From Evernia prunastri (Eukaryota > Ascomycota > Lecanoromycetes > Lecanorales > Parmeliaceae), in NCBI GenBank assembly GCA_003184365.1, contig NKYR01000188.1, positions 148 through 55,478 on the forward strand: 55,331 bases of DNA, given 5' to 3'. This document shows, piece by piece, positions 31,301 to 42,114 of the stretch; position 1 is the first letter of the stretch, and each line of letters starts with the position of its first letter. The notes under the pieces are model-generated. The model saw only the letters and a list, made by a program, of their open reading frames with translations, had not been told where the DNA came from and searched no databases. Both the position numbers and the translations under genes were made by a program.

Positions 31301-32902
31301 CTATCGAACATGCGCAAGAAGCATCGCCAACATTTTTCGACGACCCTCAAGCGTCAATCCTCAACTTTAAGCCCACCGAGTCTCTACGAATTACTTGTCT
31401 TACCATTGGATCAAGAGGGGACGTCCAACCGTACATTGCCCTCTGCAAGAGGCTTCTGGAGGAGGGTCATAGACCAAAGATTGCCACCCACGCAGAATTT
31501 AAGGGTTGGGTAACGAAGCACGGAATAGATTTTGCTACCGTTGACGGTGATCCTGCTGAGCTAATGAGGATTTGCGTGGAGAATGGAATGTTTACGTATT
31601 CCTTCCTGAGAGAAGCTTCGGTCAAATTCCGAGGCTGGATTGACGAGCTTCTTACATCGGCCTGGAAAGCTTGTCAAGATACCGACATACTCATTGAGAG
31701 CCCTAGTGCCATGGCAGGTATCCATATCGCAGAAGCTTTAGGTATTCCCTACTTTCGAGCGTTCGCCATGCCCTGGACACGCACCAGAGCCTACCCTCAC
31801 GCTTTCGCCGTCCCGGAGCACAAAATGGGTGGCGCATATAATTACATCACTTATGTCATGTTCGACAACATCTTTTGGAAAGCCACCGCTGGCCAAATTA
31901 ATCGCTGGCGCAAGAAGGAACTTGGGCTTCGCAGCACCAGTCTCGATAAGCTGCAACCCAACAAAGTCCCCTTCCTCTATAACTTCAGTCCCTCTGTTGT
32001 CGTCCCACCGCTTGACTTCAGCGATTGGATCCGAATCACAGGATATTGGTTCCTTGACGAGGCTTCTGATTGGTCACCACCCCCCGCGCTCATCGAGTTC
32101 ATCGCGAGAGCGCGAGCTGATCAGAAGAAATTGGTCTACATCGGCTTTGGCTCTATTGTCGTCTCGGATCCTGCTGCTCTGACAAGGACTGTAGTAGAGT
32201 CTGTCTTGAAAGCGGATGTTCGCTGTATCCTCTCCAAAGGCTGGTCTGACCGTTTGGGCAACCGTGATGCTACTGTCGAGGAAGTGGCCCTCCCTACAGA
32301 GATCCACCGGATCACGTCTGCGCCGCATGATTGGCTGTTCAAGCAGATCGACGCCGCTGTTCACCACGGTGGTGCTGGTACCACAGGTGCAAGTCTGCGC
32401 GCCGGGCTACCTACGATTATTAAACCCTTCTTCGGCGACCAATTCTTTTTTGGGTCCAGGGTCGCGGACCTCGGAGTGGGCATATGTATGAAAAAGGTCA
32501 ATGTCAGTGTCTTTTCGAGAGCACTGTGGGAAGCCACACATAGCCAGCGCATGATCATCAAGGCGCAGACCTTGGGGCAACGGATTCGTAAAGTAAGCTC
32601 TACACTCTTTTCTGGCCTTTTCTGTCTCACAAGAAAGCACCGCTAACGGAGCACAGGAGGATGGTGTAGGGGAGGCAGTAAAGGCCATTTATCGTGACCT
32701 CGAATACGCGAAAACTCTGATCAAGCATCGCACCGACTTGGCCAACGACGATACGGTCGACGGTGCCAATGACGAATGGACATTCATTGGCGACGAGAGT
32801 GATCCAGAATTGACGAGACGGATTCCCGAGTGGGAGCCGAGGAAGAGCCTTCAGATCGGAGAGGCACGACGGGGAAGGCAAAGTTTAGATTTGGGGGCCT
32901 GA
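28381..32902 (+). CDS. ATG26: UDP-glucose:sterol glucosyltransferase (Atg26/Ugt51)
   Basis: Transfers glucose from UDP-glucose to ergosterol on membranes. In some fungi it is needed for peroxisome autophagy. Exons 28381-29092, 29145-29242, 29300-29722, 29776-32592 and 32657-32902 join in phase to give 1431 residues. Domains in order: a disordered N-terminus; first GRAM domain at about 225-270 (YPCWLLQSVLLQGYMYIT); PH domain at about 276-372 (GHLSKRGRQNPRFHRYWFVL); a Ser/Arg-rich linker; second GRAM at about 769-855 (LQRVLPLYGKIYVSNKNVCY); and the GT1 catalytic domain from about 947 (ITCLTIGSRGDVQPYIALC), with SPSAMAGIHIAEALGIPYFR and the nucleotide-sugar loop VHHGGAGTTGASLRAGLPTI at about 1273. 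The last exon is assigned from the splice acceptor gagcacag and a frame ending RQSLDLGA. Confidence 0.96.
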
Positions 32903-33205
32903 GTAATTTCAAGGGGATGGCGTTGTGGTGTCGTGGAAGAAGAAGCCGTCGGGTAGCAGGCGTGCTTTCCATTGGACTGACTGCTGTACTTTCAGCGAGC
33001 GGGAGCAAGGACTGACCCAGATACCTGTATAGCGATGAAACGGTGTTACGATGAGAAAATGAGATACGACGGGTACATCACAGGTAGAAACAAGAACTAT
33101 CTTGGGGAGCTTACCTACCTACCTACCTAGGTAGCACGGTAGGTAAGGTAGGTAGGTGTGATAGTTAGGGTTTTTAAAGGTTGCAGCCCTACTCTATTAC
33201 CCTAC
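32903..33205. other. Intergenic region with a TACC/GGTA palindromic cluster
   Basis: About 300 bp after ATG26. At 33111-33157 there is a run of ttacctacctacctacctaggt followed by ggtaggtaaggtaggtaggt, which forms an inverted repeat around a short spacer. No gene. Confidence 0.55.
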
Positions 33206-34827
33206 CCGTGGAGTTGTCTCCATTAGCTTTCGACCCCCTGCTTAGACCGTGACTTTAATTTTTAGCTGCATAGTGAGTCGGTCCCCGCAGGGGGTCTGCA
33301 CCAAAAACCCCCTGTTTCTTGTATTCTATTCTAAATATGCCAAGCCTACAGCGAAAATCGACTGCCCTAGTTAGAATACTGAAATTTATAGTAATATTCG
33401 GAAGATGGCCCAAGTTTGGCTATCGGGTCCGGGTCCGGGTCCGGGTCCGGATCCGAAAAGTCTTGGCATGTTTAGGACTTTTGATCAACATGCTCCCCCC
33501 GTTTCTATCATTGATAATTCGATTTGAATGCCGTGTTTGGAGGATCTCGGACGCTGAGAGATAGGAAATCTAGCGCCGAGACCCGTTGCCGGAAAGAGGT
33601 AACCCGTTGGTTAGGTCATTTAGATAAGGAACGTAATAGGTCTGGTGTCAACTGTCCTCGAAGGTTAGTAAGGTATACAACGCGGGATATTGCCGTAGGG
33701 AGTTAGATTTTGTTACTAACGAATTCGCTATATAATTCTACGCGTCGTAGTATATATTTCTAAGTGGTTTTGATGAGAATTGATGGATCTGTGATTGATT
33801 CAAAAATTTGTTGACACGAAGCTCGTTTTGGATAAAAACGGGGTTTCTGGAGCAGGCGTCCTACAACAAAAGTCCGCGAAGCGATCTAGACTTTTTTGAG
33901 CTTAGTTCCAGCGCTAACTTGTTAGCCTTTGGGACTAAGGTAGGACGCCGGCGCGAAGGAGGCAACCGTGGAGTTTGTCTCCAATAGCTTTAGACCCCCT
34001 GCTTAGGCCGATTTAGCGCCATCTTTAATTTTTTAGTGCNTACGGTAGGGCTCGCCCGCAAAAGATACCCGTCAATCATAATTGTCTCCATTAGCTTTCG
34101 ACCCCCTGCTTAGACCGTGACTTTAATTTTTAGCTGCATAGTGAGTCGGTCCCCGCAGGGGGTCTGCACCAAAAACCCCCTGTTTCTTGTATTCTATTCT
34201 AAATATGCCAAGCCTACAGCGAAAATCGACTGCCCTAGTTAGAATACTGAAATTTATAGTAATATTCGGAAGATGGCCCAAGTTTGGCTATCGGGTCCGG
34301 GTCCGGGTCCGGATCCGAAAAGTCTTGGCATGTTTAGGACTTTTGATCAACATGCTCCCCCCGTTTCTATCATTGATAATTCGATTTGAATGCCGTGTTT
34401 GGAGGATCTCGGACGCTGAGAGATAGGAAATCTAGCGCCGAGACCCGTTGCCGGAAAGAGGTAACCCGTTGGTTAGGTCATTTAGATAGGGAACGTAATA
34501 GGTCTGGTGTCAACTGTCCTCGAAGGTTAGTAAGGTATACAACGCGGGATATTGCCGTAGGGAGTTAGATTTTGTTACTAACGAATTCGCTATATAATTC
34601 TACGCGTCGTAGTATATATTTCTAAGTGGTTTTGATGAGAATTGATGGATCTGTGATTGATTCAAAAATTTGTTGACACGAAGCTCGTTTTGGATAAAAA
34701 CGGGGTTTCTGGAGCAGGCGTCCTACAACAAAAGTCCGCGAAGCGATCTAGACTTTTTTGAGCTTAGTTCCAGCGCTAACTTGTTAGCCTTTGGGACTAA
34801 GGTAGGACGCCGGCGCGAAGGAGGCAA
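33206..34827. repeat. Two near-identical copies of a 750-bp non-coding repeat, plus a partial third
   Basis: Copy A is about 33214-33965 and copy B about 34082-34827. They differ by one GGGTCC unit (the run at 33425-33450 versus 34293-34312) and by at least one substitution (agataagg versus agatagg). A partial third start, with several mismatches (ccgtggagtttgtctccaat), follows copy A at 33966-34039 and runs into the N. Each copy has a 10-bp inverted repeat near its end (ggcgtcctac at 33855 and gtaggacgcc at 33940; equivalent arms at 34717 and 34802) and a perfect gctaac/gttagc hairpin. No protein coding is convincing. It is probably a fragment of a mobile element or MITE. I do not recognise the family. 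Confidence 0.75.
34040..34040. other. Single-N assembly junction
   Basis: A lone N sits between copy A plus the partial third start and copy B of the repeat described above. As at the other two N positions, the flanks share sequence, so copy number here is uncertain. Confidence 0.8.
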
Positions 34828-34972
34828 AATCATAATGGCAATGGATACCTTATGTAACGTTCGTACCATTCGCCAATACAATTTACAATGCAGCATATAT
34901 CTTTGTTGAGTACGAGTGTCTGAGAACGTCGATGCATTTCTTCCATGTTCAGTCAAGACACCAACATTGATT

Positions 34973-36605
34973 TCACCTATATTGATTGTAGTGCCTCTCT
35001 TCCCTTCTCCGTCTTTCAACGAGTTGCAGCACGTCGGTGGTGTAGATTCGTTCCAGTCTCCGGCCTTCCTTTAACACTTCCTTCTCATGCGCCGCCGCCT
35101 CGTCTTTAGTCATGCACACCAACTCATTTAGACTTAGCCTTACGTTTTTTTGCCCTTCTCCAGTCTTCTGGATTTTAAAACCACCTTCGGGCATCTCCCA
35201 CCGCACTAACGCCAACCTCGTTGGCAAATTGCTCACCACACTCTTTCCTCGATAAACCTCTTCAACCAGGTATCCCACATCATCTTTTGTCACGGGTATC
35301 CGAAGGCCAAAAGAGTCTGCTCCTTCGTGCCTTGCTAACCGCTCCTCCAGACCTTGTAGATTCGCCAAAATGTTATCGTACATTTTCTCTCTTCCCTTGC
35401 CCGCTCCGTCTTCGTGAGGGTATCCAGTGAGTTCCAGAATGACAAAATTTGCCACAATGTATCCAAAAATAGCTGGCATTGTGCCCAAGACTGGTAAAAT
35501 CCTGGCTCGGAAGTCTGGTAACACGCTTAGCTCGTTCGGTTGACCTTTCAAAAATTCTTCTTCTGGCAGCGGCAACAACTGCGCTTTTCCTGGGCCGGGT
35601 TTCTCTGTCGAATATACGACTGGGATCGCTTCGCTAATGCCTACAGCTCGTAGTCTCCGTCTCGTGACTCTTGATAATGGATCTTCCATACTCGCGCTGA
35701 TGTCTCCTACAAACACTTTCGTGGGATCGCTCTTACACCCTGCACCCATAGAACTGATGACTTTAATACTATGCGTGTAACAATACTGCAGCAAAGCGAC
35801 TTTGCTGTCAATGTTGTCAATCGCATCGATCACGTAATCCGGATCTCGGCGTTTGCCTGTACGCCACGGTCCAAGTAGTCTCTCTGCTTGCTCTTGTTTC
35901 CAAATTTCATTGAAGGACTCCCACTGCACCCATGGTACTACTGCCTGTAACCGTTTAGGCACGCATTCGACCTTCGGAGTACCCACGTCGGCAAGAGTAG
36001 CAACAGCATGTCTGTTGAGAGATGAGAGAGTAACTTGGTCGAAGTCAATGAGACGGATCTTTGAGACACCGGAGCGGGCGAGAGCTGAGGTGCAATGAGA
36101 GCCAACACCACCAAGGCCAACCACAACGACAACACAGTCACGAAGGAGGGCAAAGCGATCGCGTCTAAGAAAAGAAGCGGTACGAGTGAGTTGTTCAGAG
36201 ATCAGATCTGAAGATTTCAGCATGCGCCTTCTGTAGACTGGTAGAGCCCCAGATGAACAGACCTGCGTCGTAGTCGCCCTGCTGGGCACGGCGAGCAAGA
36301 GCAGATACTCTTTCGTCCTCTCTACTGGCGGTCGGTATTCGCGATGCAGCCCCATATTCCGTGAGCTTCACTGAGCCGATGAGCGGTGATCTCCTTGCTC
36401 TAATTGAGAGGTCAAAACGTACCATGTCTGCATGGTGAGTTTCATTCAGCTCCGGGATTGACGCTTTCAACTCTTGCACGGCCTCCTTGCGTCGAATTGC
36501 TTGGGTTCCAAAGATGAGTCCCGCGACAGTCACACCGGATAAAACTGCCGCTGCAGCAAGCTGCAAATGGTGAGAGGAAGCTTGACGTTCAAACCAGGAA
36601 GTCAT
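34973..36605 (-). CDS. TCD2: tRNA threonylcarbamoyladenosine dehydratase (Tcd1/Tcd2 type)
   Basis: E1-like enzyme that uses ATP to cyclise t6A37 of tRNAs to ct6A. The yeast proteins sit on the mitochondrial outer membrane. Exons 36605-36263 and 36207-34973 join in phase to give 525 residues. An N-terminal hydrophobic anchor (LAAAAVLSGVTVAGLIFGT) precedes the ThiF/MoeB fold: RYGAAS-like LTEYGAASRI, a nucleotide loop VVVVGLGGVGSHC at about 143, and the strings SGVSKIRLIDFDQVTLSSLN, RHAVATLADVGTPK, DAIDNIDSKVALLQYC and SSMGAGCKSDPTKV. The first exon is required: without it the frame begins mid-domain. The yeast paralogues TCD1 and TCD2 cannot be told apart here. Confidence 0.92.
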
Positions 36606-37982
36606 GGTTTCTTGTTTCTTGGGTTCCAGGACCCGAGCGATACGCGAATACTTTCTCTGTGACCTAAGGTTTCCCCAGTTGTTCAGAATTTGGGATGAAC
36701 ATCATGGTGGTGACGGGCTAGATAGTCGCCCAAGTTGGATCGCGAAGTCACCAGGAGTGGTCGTTAAATAAAGTACCTAAAGTAGGTAGTTAAGTTTCGG
36801 GCCGATTTTGGGCTAGCTAGAAGCTAGCTCATTATTTCGAGTACCCTGAGAAACCCATCTACGGAGTACATGTTTCGGTGTCTTGTTAGCCAGCTGAGGT
36901 AAGCTACGTCTGCTCAGGTCATACCGAATACGAACAACTAACAGAGGATGTCTAGTCCACACTCGATGCAGAAACTCATCACCAGAGCTCCATGACGTCC
37001 TGCGCAAACTGGTTCATCCCAGTTCTACCAAAGGGCCCATGACTGAGAGACGTGAACAGAGATCTTAGAGTGCCAGTCTTCGGACTGCTAACATGGACCG
37101 CGTGTGCTTCTTGCAATGAACTCATCCTTTACGCTCACCCCTCGAGCACATCCGTTTTTGTCCTTGTCACGAAGGAGGAACGGCTGGTTTCGCGCTTCGA
37201 ATGTCGCTGGGCTTCAAAACGTGTAGCAGCCGTGACGACACCAGCTTTCCAGAGGCGATTTGTTGCTTCTCTGCGAGTCCGATTGGGCGAACATTGACTT
37301 AGCAAAGACTTCGCTGATGATGGATTTACATAGTAGTTTTCAATCGGAGAGGCGTCATGCTCCGTATGTAATCCTCTCCGTCGTTCTCTTCTTCTTCCAG
37401 GCTTACCTATGTTCAGGGCGAGACAGTTCACGCGTGCATAGGAGAAGCGAAGCCGCTGCTGGCACTCCCTAGTGTTTCTTTACGGAGGCGAGATGTGGTC
37501 GGCGATAGAAAAGGATCCTGGCTCAGTGATGAGAAACGTGTCAAAAGCCAAATTTGATGGTAGCCTGCTGGAATTCACACTGCTTGAAAGAGTAGAGGAC
37601 CCCAGTATGGCTATCGATGGGAACTTTGAGAGCTAATCTGGTATGTACATTCCCAGCAAGATCCTGACTATGCTTCTTTCGAGTTGCAAGATCAGGTTCG
37701 AATGATCCTATTACTCCCTCAGGATTGTCTCATTTCTTGAAAGCTTGTACGGAAGAAGAGATGCTGACTCCGCGTTTTTTACAGAGAGCCTGACGATACT
37801 TGAAACGGTGAATCTGCAAGCCTTAGCGGTTGCTCCCATGTGGAGCACTCTGGTGTATCATTGCAAGTCTTATTTTTTGGATTTACTACATTAAAAACGT
37901 GTGAAAGTTCATGATCTTGAGCGCTCATTGCCTCTTTCTTTCCATTACTCCTGGTATCTTCCCCTCACCAACGCCCATGCCA
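36606..37982. other. Gene-poor region upstream of TCD2
   Basis: About 1.4 kb. The first 200 bp should hold the TCD2 promoter and contains a motif copy (gtacctaaagtaggta at about 36773). The rest has short open frames on both strands (37052-37431 region; a 47-codon ATG frame near 37492) without family resemblance, perhaps decayed sequence. No RNA gene recognised. Confidence 0.45.
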
Positions 37983-38980
37983 CTAGTTGACTGAAGCGTT
38001 CAAATGCCAATCGAAGACCTTCTTAAATATACCTTTCCCACCGCTTTCGATCACGTCGCCGTGGCACGGAATTATCCTGTCAAAGTCCCAGCTAGCAATC
38101 TTTCTTGCACTCTGGTTGAACCCTTGACGGTCTCCCGCACTGGCAAGGTACCATAGAAACCGTTTTTGCCATGTCGCAGCTCCCATTGTGTTTTGCAATC
38201 CAATAAACATTTTTGTAAAGATGCCGGACGTTGGATCTTCGTCGGTCCTAGAGAATTGTTCGTTCGCTGGGAGATTGAACATCATACTGAATTGTAAATT
38301 GGCAGTCAGAGTCAGGTGTTTAAAGGGATATGGGATTCTTCATCGAGTTTTGAGAGAAAATTCTCTCAGAATACGATAAAACAATCAAATTTTTCGTCTT
38401 GGACAGCGTGAACACGTACTCCGCCTCTATCAGCGTCCTATCCCGCTTGTGAAGAAGGACTAGCTCCTTGTTTGCATGACTTCCGACATACTCGTAATCG
38501 AATTCGCTGTCAAACTCTGGGTCGACGTTCATGGTTGCCTTATTCTTTTGCGTCCATACGTGTTGGAATTTACTGCCGGCAGTAGCCTTGTCCTTTTCAC
38601 GTTTCTCGGGCAAACCTTCAACACCTAGGAGCTTTGCGGAGGGAAAGACCTTCGCCCATTCTGTGACGAAGATATGATGCTCGTAATCCAGTGCAGCAAT
38701 GTATCCAACCTTATTCCCCATGGATTCAACTGTAGAGCGGACTTCGGGTGTGAGAGCGGTGGGAGAGAAGACTGCGAGGGCGCCCGACTGGAGGCGTACT
38801 AGATACATTGGTTAAGACTGTACTCGACAGCGCGCCGAGGGCTGTACCAATAGTGCCTCGTCCACCGATCTTGAGTCTACCAAATCGAAGGAATGGCGCG
38901 GAGCACGTCGTGATATTAGGGGTGACCTGACGAATTACCATCACTTTAGATGGATCTGAAGGGATGAGCTTAGAAGTCAT
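37983..38980 (-). CDS. DUF4336 (metallo-beta-lactamase-like) protein
   Basis: Exons 38980-38848, 38798-38420 and 38286-37983 join in phase to give 271 residues. Family landmarks are the N-terminal MVIRQVTPNITTCSAPFLRF, the GRGTIVRLQSGALAVFSPTA strand, the paired His in LDYEHHIFVTEW, GVEGLPEKR, the RTLIEADMMFNLPANEQFSR joint formed by splicing, and DFDRIIPCHGDVIESGGKGI. His and Asp at these places are the likely metal ligands of the lactamase-like fold. No substrate is known for fungal members. Intron 2 (38419-38287, 133 nt) is the longest confirmed intron in the window. Without splicing it, the frame runs into non-family sequence. Confidence 0.88.
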
Positions 38981-39904
38981 GCTGAGTCGAGGTGCTGTGA
39001 GTGTTAATTATGATTGATCAAAAGATAGATACATTAATTTTTGACGACTTTTACTATAAGAGTTGTAGATTGATGACGTAGGCAAGATGACGAGGTTCGA
39101 TTCGAGTGAGTATATAATCAATATCCTTGTGTTCCGTGATCGTCATTAAATTAAAGGGAAATAATAAAAATCGCAAGACCTCGGTTGAATACTTTACATG
39201 GCAATGCAGCGGACCGAGGAACCGTCGATCATGCAGTCGAGGCGGAAGTCCCTGCGTCAAGCTCGGCGCGCAGTCTGCATTCAAATCTCATGCTCCGTAC
39301 ATGCAGTCATGTACCTACAGCACTCATGATTGCCGGCGCATTAACAGATACCTATACACTTGGCTTGGCTGTTCACTGAGTCCGCCGTCCTTCAACTGCG
39401 ACACAAGCAACGCGAGAGAGCATGAGAGCCTCATGAAACTCAGACTCACGGTGCGCTAACCTTAATCCTTATCTGCCAACGGGCGTCATAACTCATAAGA
39501 TCCAGGAGACTGGAGACAAATGATCATGTAGAGTAGTGATATAGTGTCAGGAAAAGTCTCCGTAGCAGGGCCGCATTGTTTACATACACTTTTACAGCTT
39601 GGTTAGCGGCAAGGTGTCAGAATTGTCAGTCGTAGCGGTGTCTATGAGATGATATTAATAATGGAGACGTTGACAACAGAAGCATCAACGTGAAGATTGC
39701 TCATTGAAATCATCCAAGCCATGAATAATAATATTCAATGACAGACTAAAGACTGAGATCTGCCCTGCGCACCCTAAACAACAATCCTTACAAAGAAGAT
39801 TTTACCAATCATATTTAGTGCGCACGTCATCTGCGTTACCACGGTCATTGAAACTTCGATGGATATACTTAAAAGTGATAGTTGCCCTTTCTTTTAGAGG
39901 TCCA
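38981..39904. other. Divergent intergenic region
   Basis: About 920 bp between the start codons of the DUF4336 gene and the O-acetyltransferase gene, so it should contain both promoters. AT content rises around 39640-39740. A frame continuous with the acetyltransferase extends upstream to 39818 but contains no ATG before 39905. Confidence 0.45.
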
Positions 39905-41500
39905 ATGTTTGCGCGACACCGCATAACGACTACTGCGCGGAGAGCATCGCATCTCGTCGGGAAGCCCTCCCCAGGTTCATGGAAGATCCCCCAAGCCCGG
40001 CAATTGCGCCGAGCTCAAGATCTCCCAGGCCTCCGGAGTTGTCACGACACAGCCTCCCGCAAAGCTGAGCCAGCTTTATCACAGGCCGTCGACGAACCGC
40101 CGCTTCAGTCCTCCGAGTCCTCCAATCCTGCCCTTTCATTCCCATGCCTCGATGCTCAAGAGGCTAAGACCGCTTCACTTTCTAAACGCTCCCTATCCTC
40201 CGGTCCTGAACCGTCATACACTACTGGTGGACATCGCAATTGGCATTCTCAGGATGCTTTGCTTCTTGACTGGGGGGGCGTTCTGCCGAAATTCAATATT
40301 GCTTACGAGACTTGGGGGCAAATGAACGAGGATAAAAGCAACGCCATACTTCTACACACCGGACTATCAGCATCCAGTCATGCACATAGCACAGAGGTAA
40401 ATTCAAAGCCTGGGTGGTGGGAGAGATTTATTGGCCCAGGAGCTCCTCTTGACACCAACAAGTATTTCGTTATTTGCACAAATGTAATAGGGGGCTGCTA
40501 TGGCAGTACAGGCCCTAGCTCGCTTGATCCGGCGGATGGCCAAAATTACGCTACACGATTTCCAATTCTGACAATGGAGGATATGGTGCGAGCACAGTTC
40601 ACGCTGCTCGACGCATTTGGGATCAACAAGCTATATGCGAGCGTAGGATCGAGCATGGGAGGTATGCAGAGTCTAGCATCTGGTGTGCTTTTTCCTCGAA
40701 GGGTGGGCAAAGTGGTCAGCGTCAGCGGGTGCGCACGAAGTCACCCTTACAGCATAGCGATGCGACATACGCAGCGTCAAGTACTTATGATGGATCCGAA
40801 CTGGTCACGAGGATTCTACTACAATAGCATACCGCCACACGCGGGTATGAAGCTTGCTCGTGAGATTGCTACTGTGACATATCGAAGTGGACCGGAATGG
40901 GAACAGCGCTTTGGCCGAAGGAGAGCGGACCCGAGCCGACCGCCGGCGCTCTGCCCGGATTTCCTGATTGAAACCTATCTCGACCACGCCGGAGAAAAGT
41001 TCTGTCTGGAATACGATGCTAACAGCCTTCTCTACGTATCCAAGGCAATGGACCTATTTGACCTCGGACGTAAGCATCAATCGCAGATGTGGGAACTCCG
41101 ACAGCAGAATAGCTCCAGATCTTCATCTGGAGAGAAGACCGAAGGACAAGGCCGTTCTTACAGTCTTGCGTTGCCAGACAAACCTTACGAGGAGCAAGCC
41201 CCCGAGACGGCTTCCCATTCTCTCTCGGAACCTACGCTTTCCAGCTTGACCAGACCGCCAGATGATCTTGTGGCCGGTCTTGCACCCCTACGCAACCACC
41301 CAACCCTGGTCATGGGCGTCGCCAGCGACATTCTTTTTCCCGCCTGGCAGCAAAGAGAGATTGCAGAAACCCTGCGAGCGGCGGGTAATCGCTCTGTTAC
41401 GCACGTTGAGTTAGGAGAGGACACTTCTTTGTTTGGACACGATACGTTCTTACTCGATTTGGAGCACATTGGAGGTAACATTAAAAGCTTTTTGGGATAG
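39905..41500 (+). CDS. Serine/homoserine O-acetyltransferase family, mitochondrial form
   Basis: Alpha/beta-hydrolase that moves acetyl from acetyl-CoA to the hydroxyl of serine or homoserine, feeding cysteine or methionine synthesis. Intronless, 531 residues. The ATG at 39905 begins an Arg/Thr/Ala-rich presequence (MFARHRITTTARRASHLVGK), the form I associate with fungal mitochondrial serine O-acetyltransferases (cysA/cys2) rather than cytosolic MET2. Conserved strings are PKFNIAYETWGQMN, LLHTGLSASSHA, CTNVIGGCYGSTGPSSLDPA, the nucleophile elbow VGSSMGGMQS (Ser about 250), CLEYDANSLLYVSKAMDLFD, the acid segment VASDILFPAWQQREIA and the catalytic His in LFGHDTFLLD. A Ser/Glu-rich insert of about 80 residues precedes the acid. 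Substrate choice cannot be decided from sequence alone. Confidence 0.88.
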   Translation: MFARHRITTTARRASHLVGKPSPGSWKIPQARQLRRAQDLPGLRSCHDTASRKAEPALSQAVDEPPLQSSESSNPALSFPCLDAQEAKTASLSKRSLSSGPEPSYTTGGHRNWHSQDALLLDWGGVLPKFNIAYETWGQMNEDKSNAILLHTGLSASSHAHSTEVNSKPGWWERFIGPGAPLDTNKYFVICTNVIGGCYGSTGPSSLDPADGQNYATRFPILTMEDMVRAQFTLLDAFGINKLYASVGSSMGGMQSLASGVLFPRRVGKVVSVSGCARSHPYSIAMRHTQRQVLMMDPNWSRGFYYNSIPPHAGMKLAREIATVTYRSGPEWEQRFGRRRADPSRPPALCPDFLIETYLDHAGEKFCLEYDANSLLYVSKAMDLFDLGRKHQSQMWELRQQNSSRSSSGEKTEGQGRSYSLALPDKPYEEQAPETASHSLSEPTLSSLTRPPDDLVAGLAPLRNHPTLVMGVASDILFPAWQQREIAETLRAAGNRSVTHVELGEDTSLFGHDTFLLDLEHIGGNIKSFLG

Positions 41501-42114
41501 GACTTTTGGGCGCTATATGCGGCGGAATGTGAACAAAAGGAAAGAAAGATGTGAAGGGCAAGGCGGAAACGGCATGATTAGAAGGTGTCAAAATGTGAAG
41601 CATGGCGTAATCGCTTTTCGCATAGGTAGATGTTGCTTTGCACCGAGCTTACGTGGAGGTTCGCCGAAAGGAGCAGAAGGGGGGGAAAACACGGGAAGGA
41701 GGATTCATGTCAATGCATGAAAGGGTTGCCGTGATAAAAGGTAATTGGCCGTACGGCTTATGACTTCGTAGCGTTGAGTAGATCATTTATTACTAGTGTC
41801 ATTGAATGTTATCAGGATGCATGTAGGCGTCAGTTCGCTTACGCAGGCTTCGGGCTGATCACTACTTGCCTAAAGTATTCTATTTCAATCTCCGTATGCC
41901 ATTCATATTATGGGCCGATTGATAGAAGATGTCAAATAAAAAATGATATACACCACTAAGTATGCCATGGTGGAAAATACAATTAGGCACGAATAATCAG
42001 TAAAATAGGTAGTGGATGGTCCAGATATACGAGTAAACATTAATGAAATGATTCCCACTACTTTACCACGTCGGATAAACCTTGCTAGTAGGCAGCCTTC
42101 CCTCAAAGGACATT
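41501..42114. other. Convergent intergenic region
   Basis: About 610 bp between the 3' ends of the acetyltransferase gene and the TRP4 gene. No gene, repeat or RNA structure seen. Confidence 0.4.

Noticed and set aside
33319..33706. Small proteins in the 33-34 kb repeat (also 34187-34568)
   Set aside because: Repeated in both copies only because the DNA is repeated. The Arg/Val-rich run comes from the GGGTCC microsatellite.
37052..37472. Short frames on both strands upstream of the DUF4336 gene
   Set aside because: Overlapping in opposite strands, no ATG-plus-domain combination and no splice partners found.
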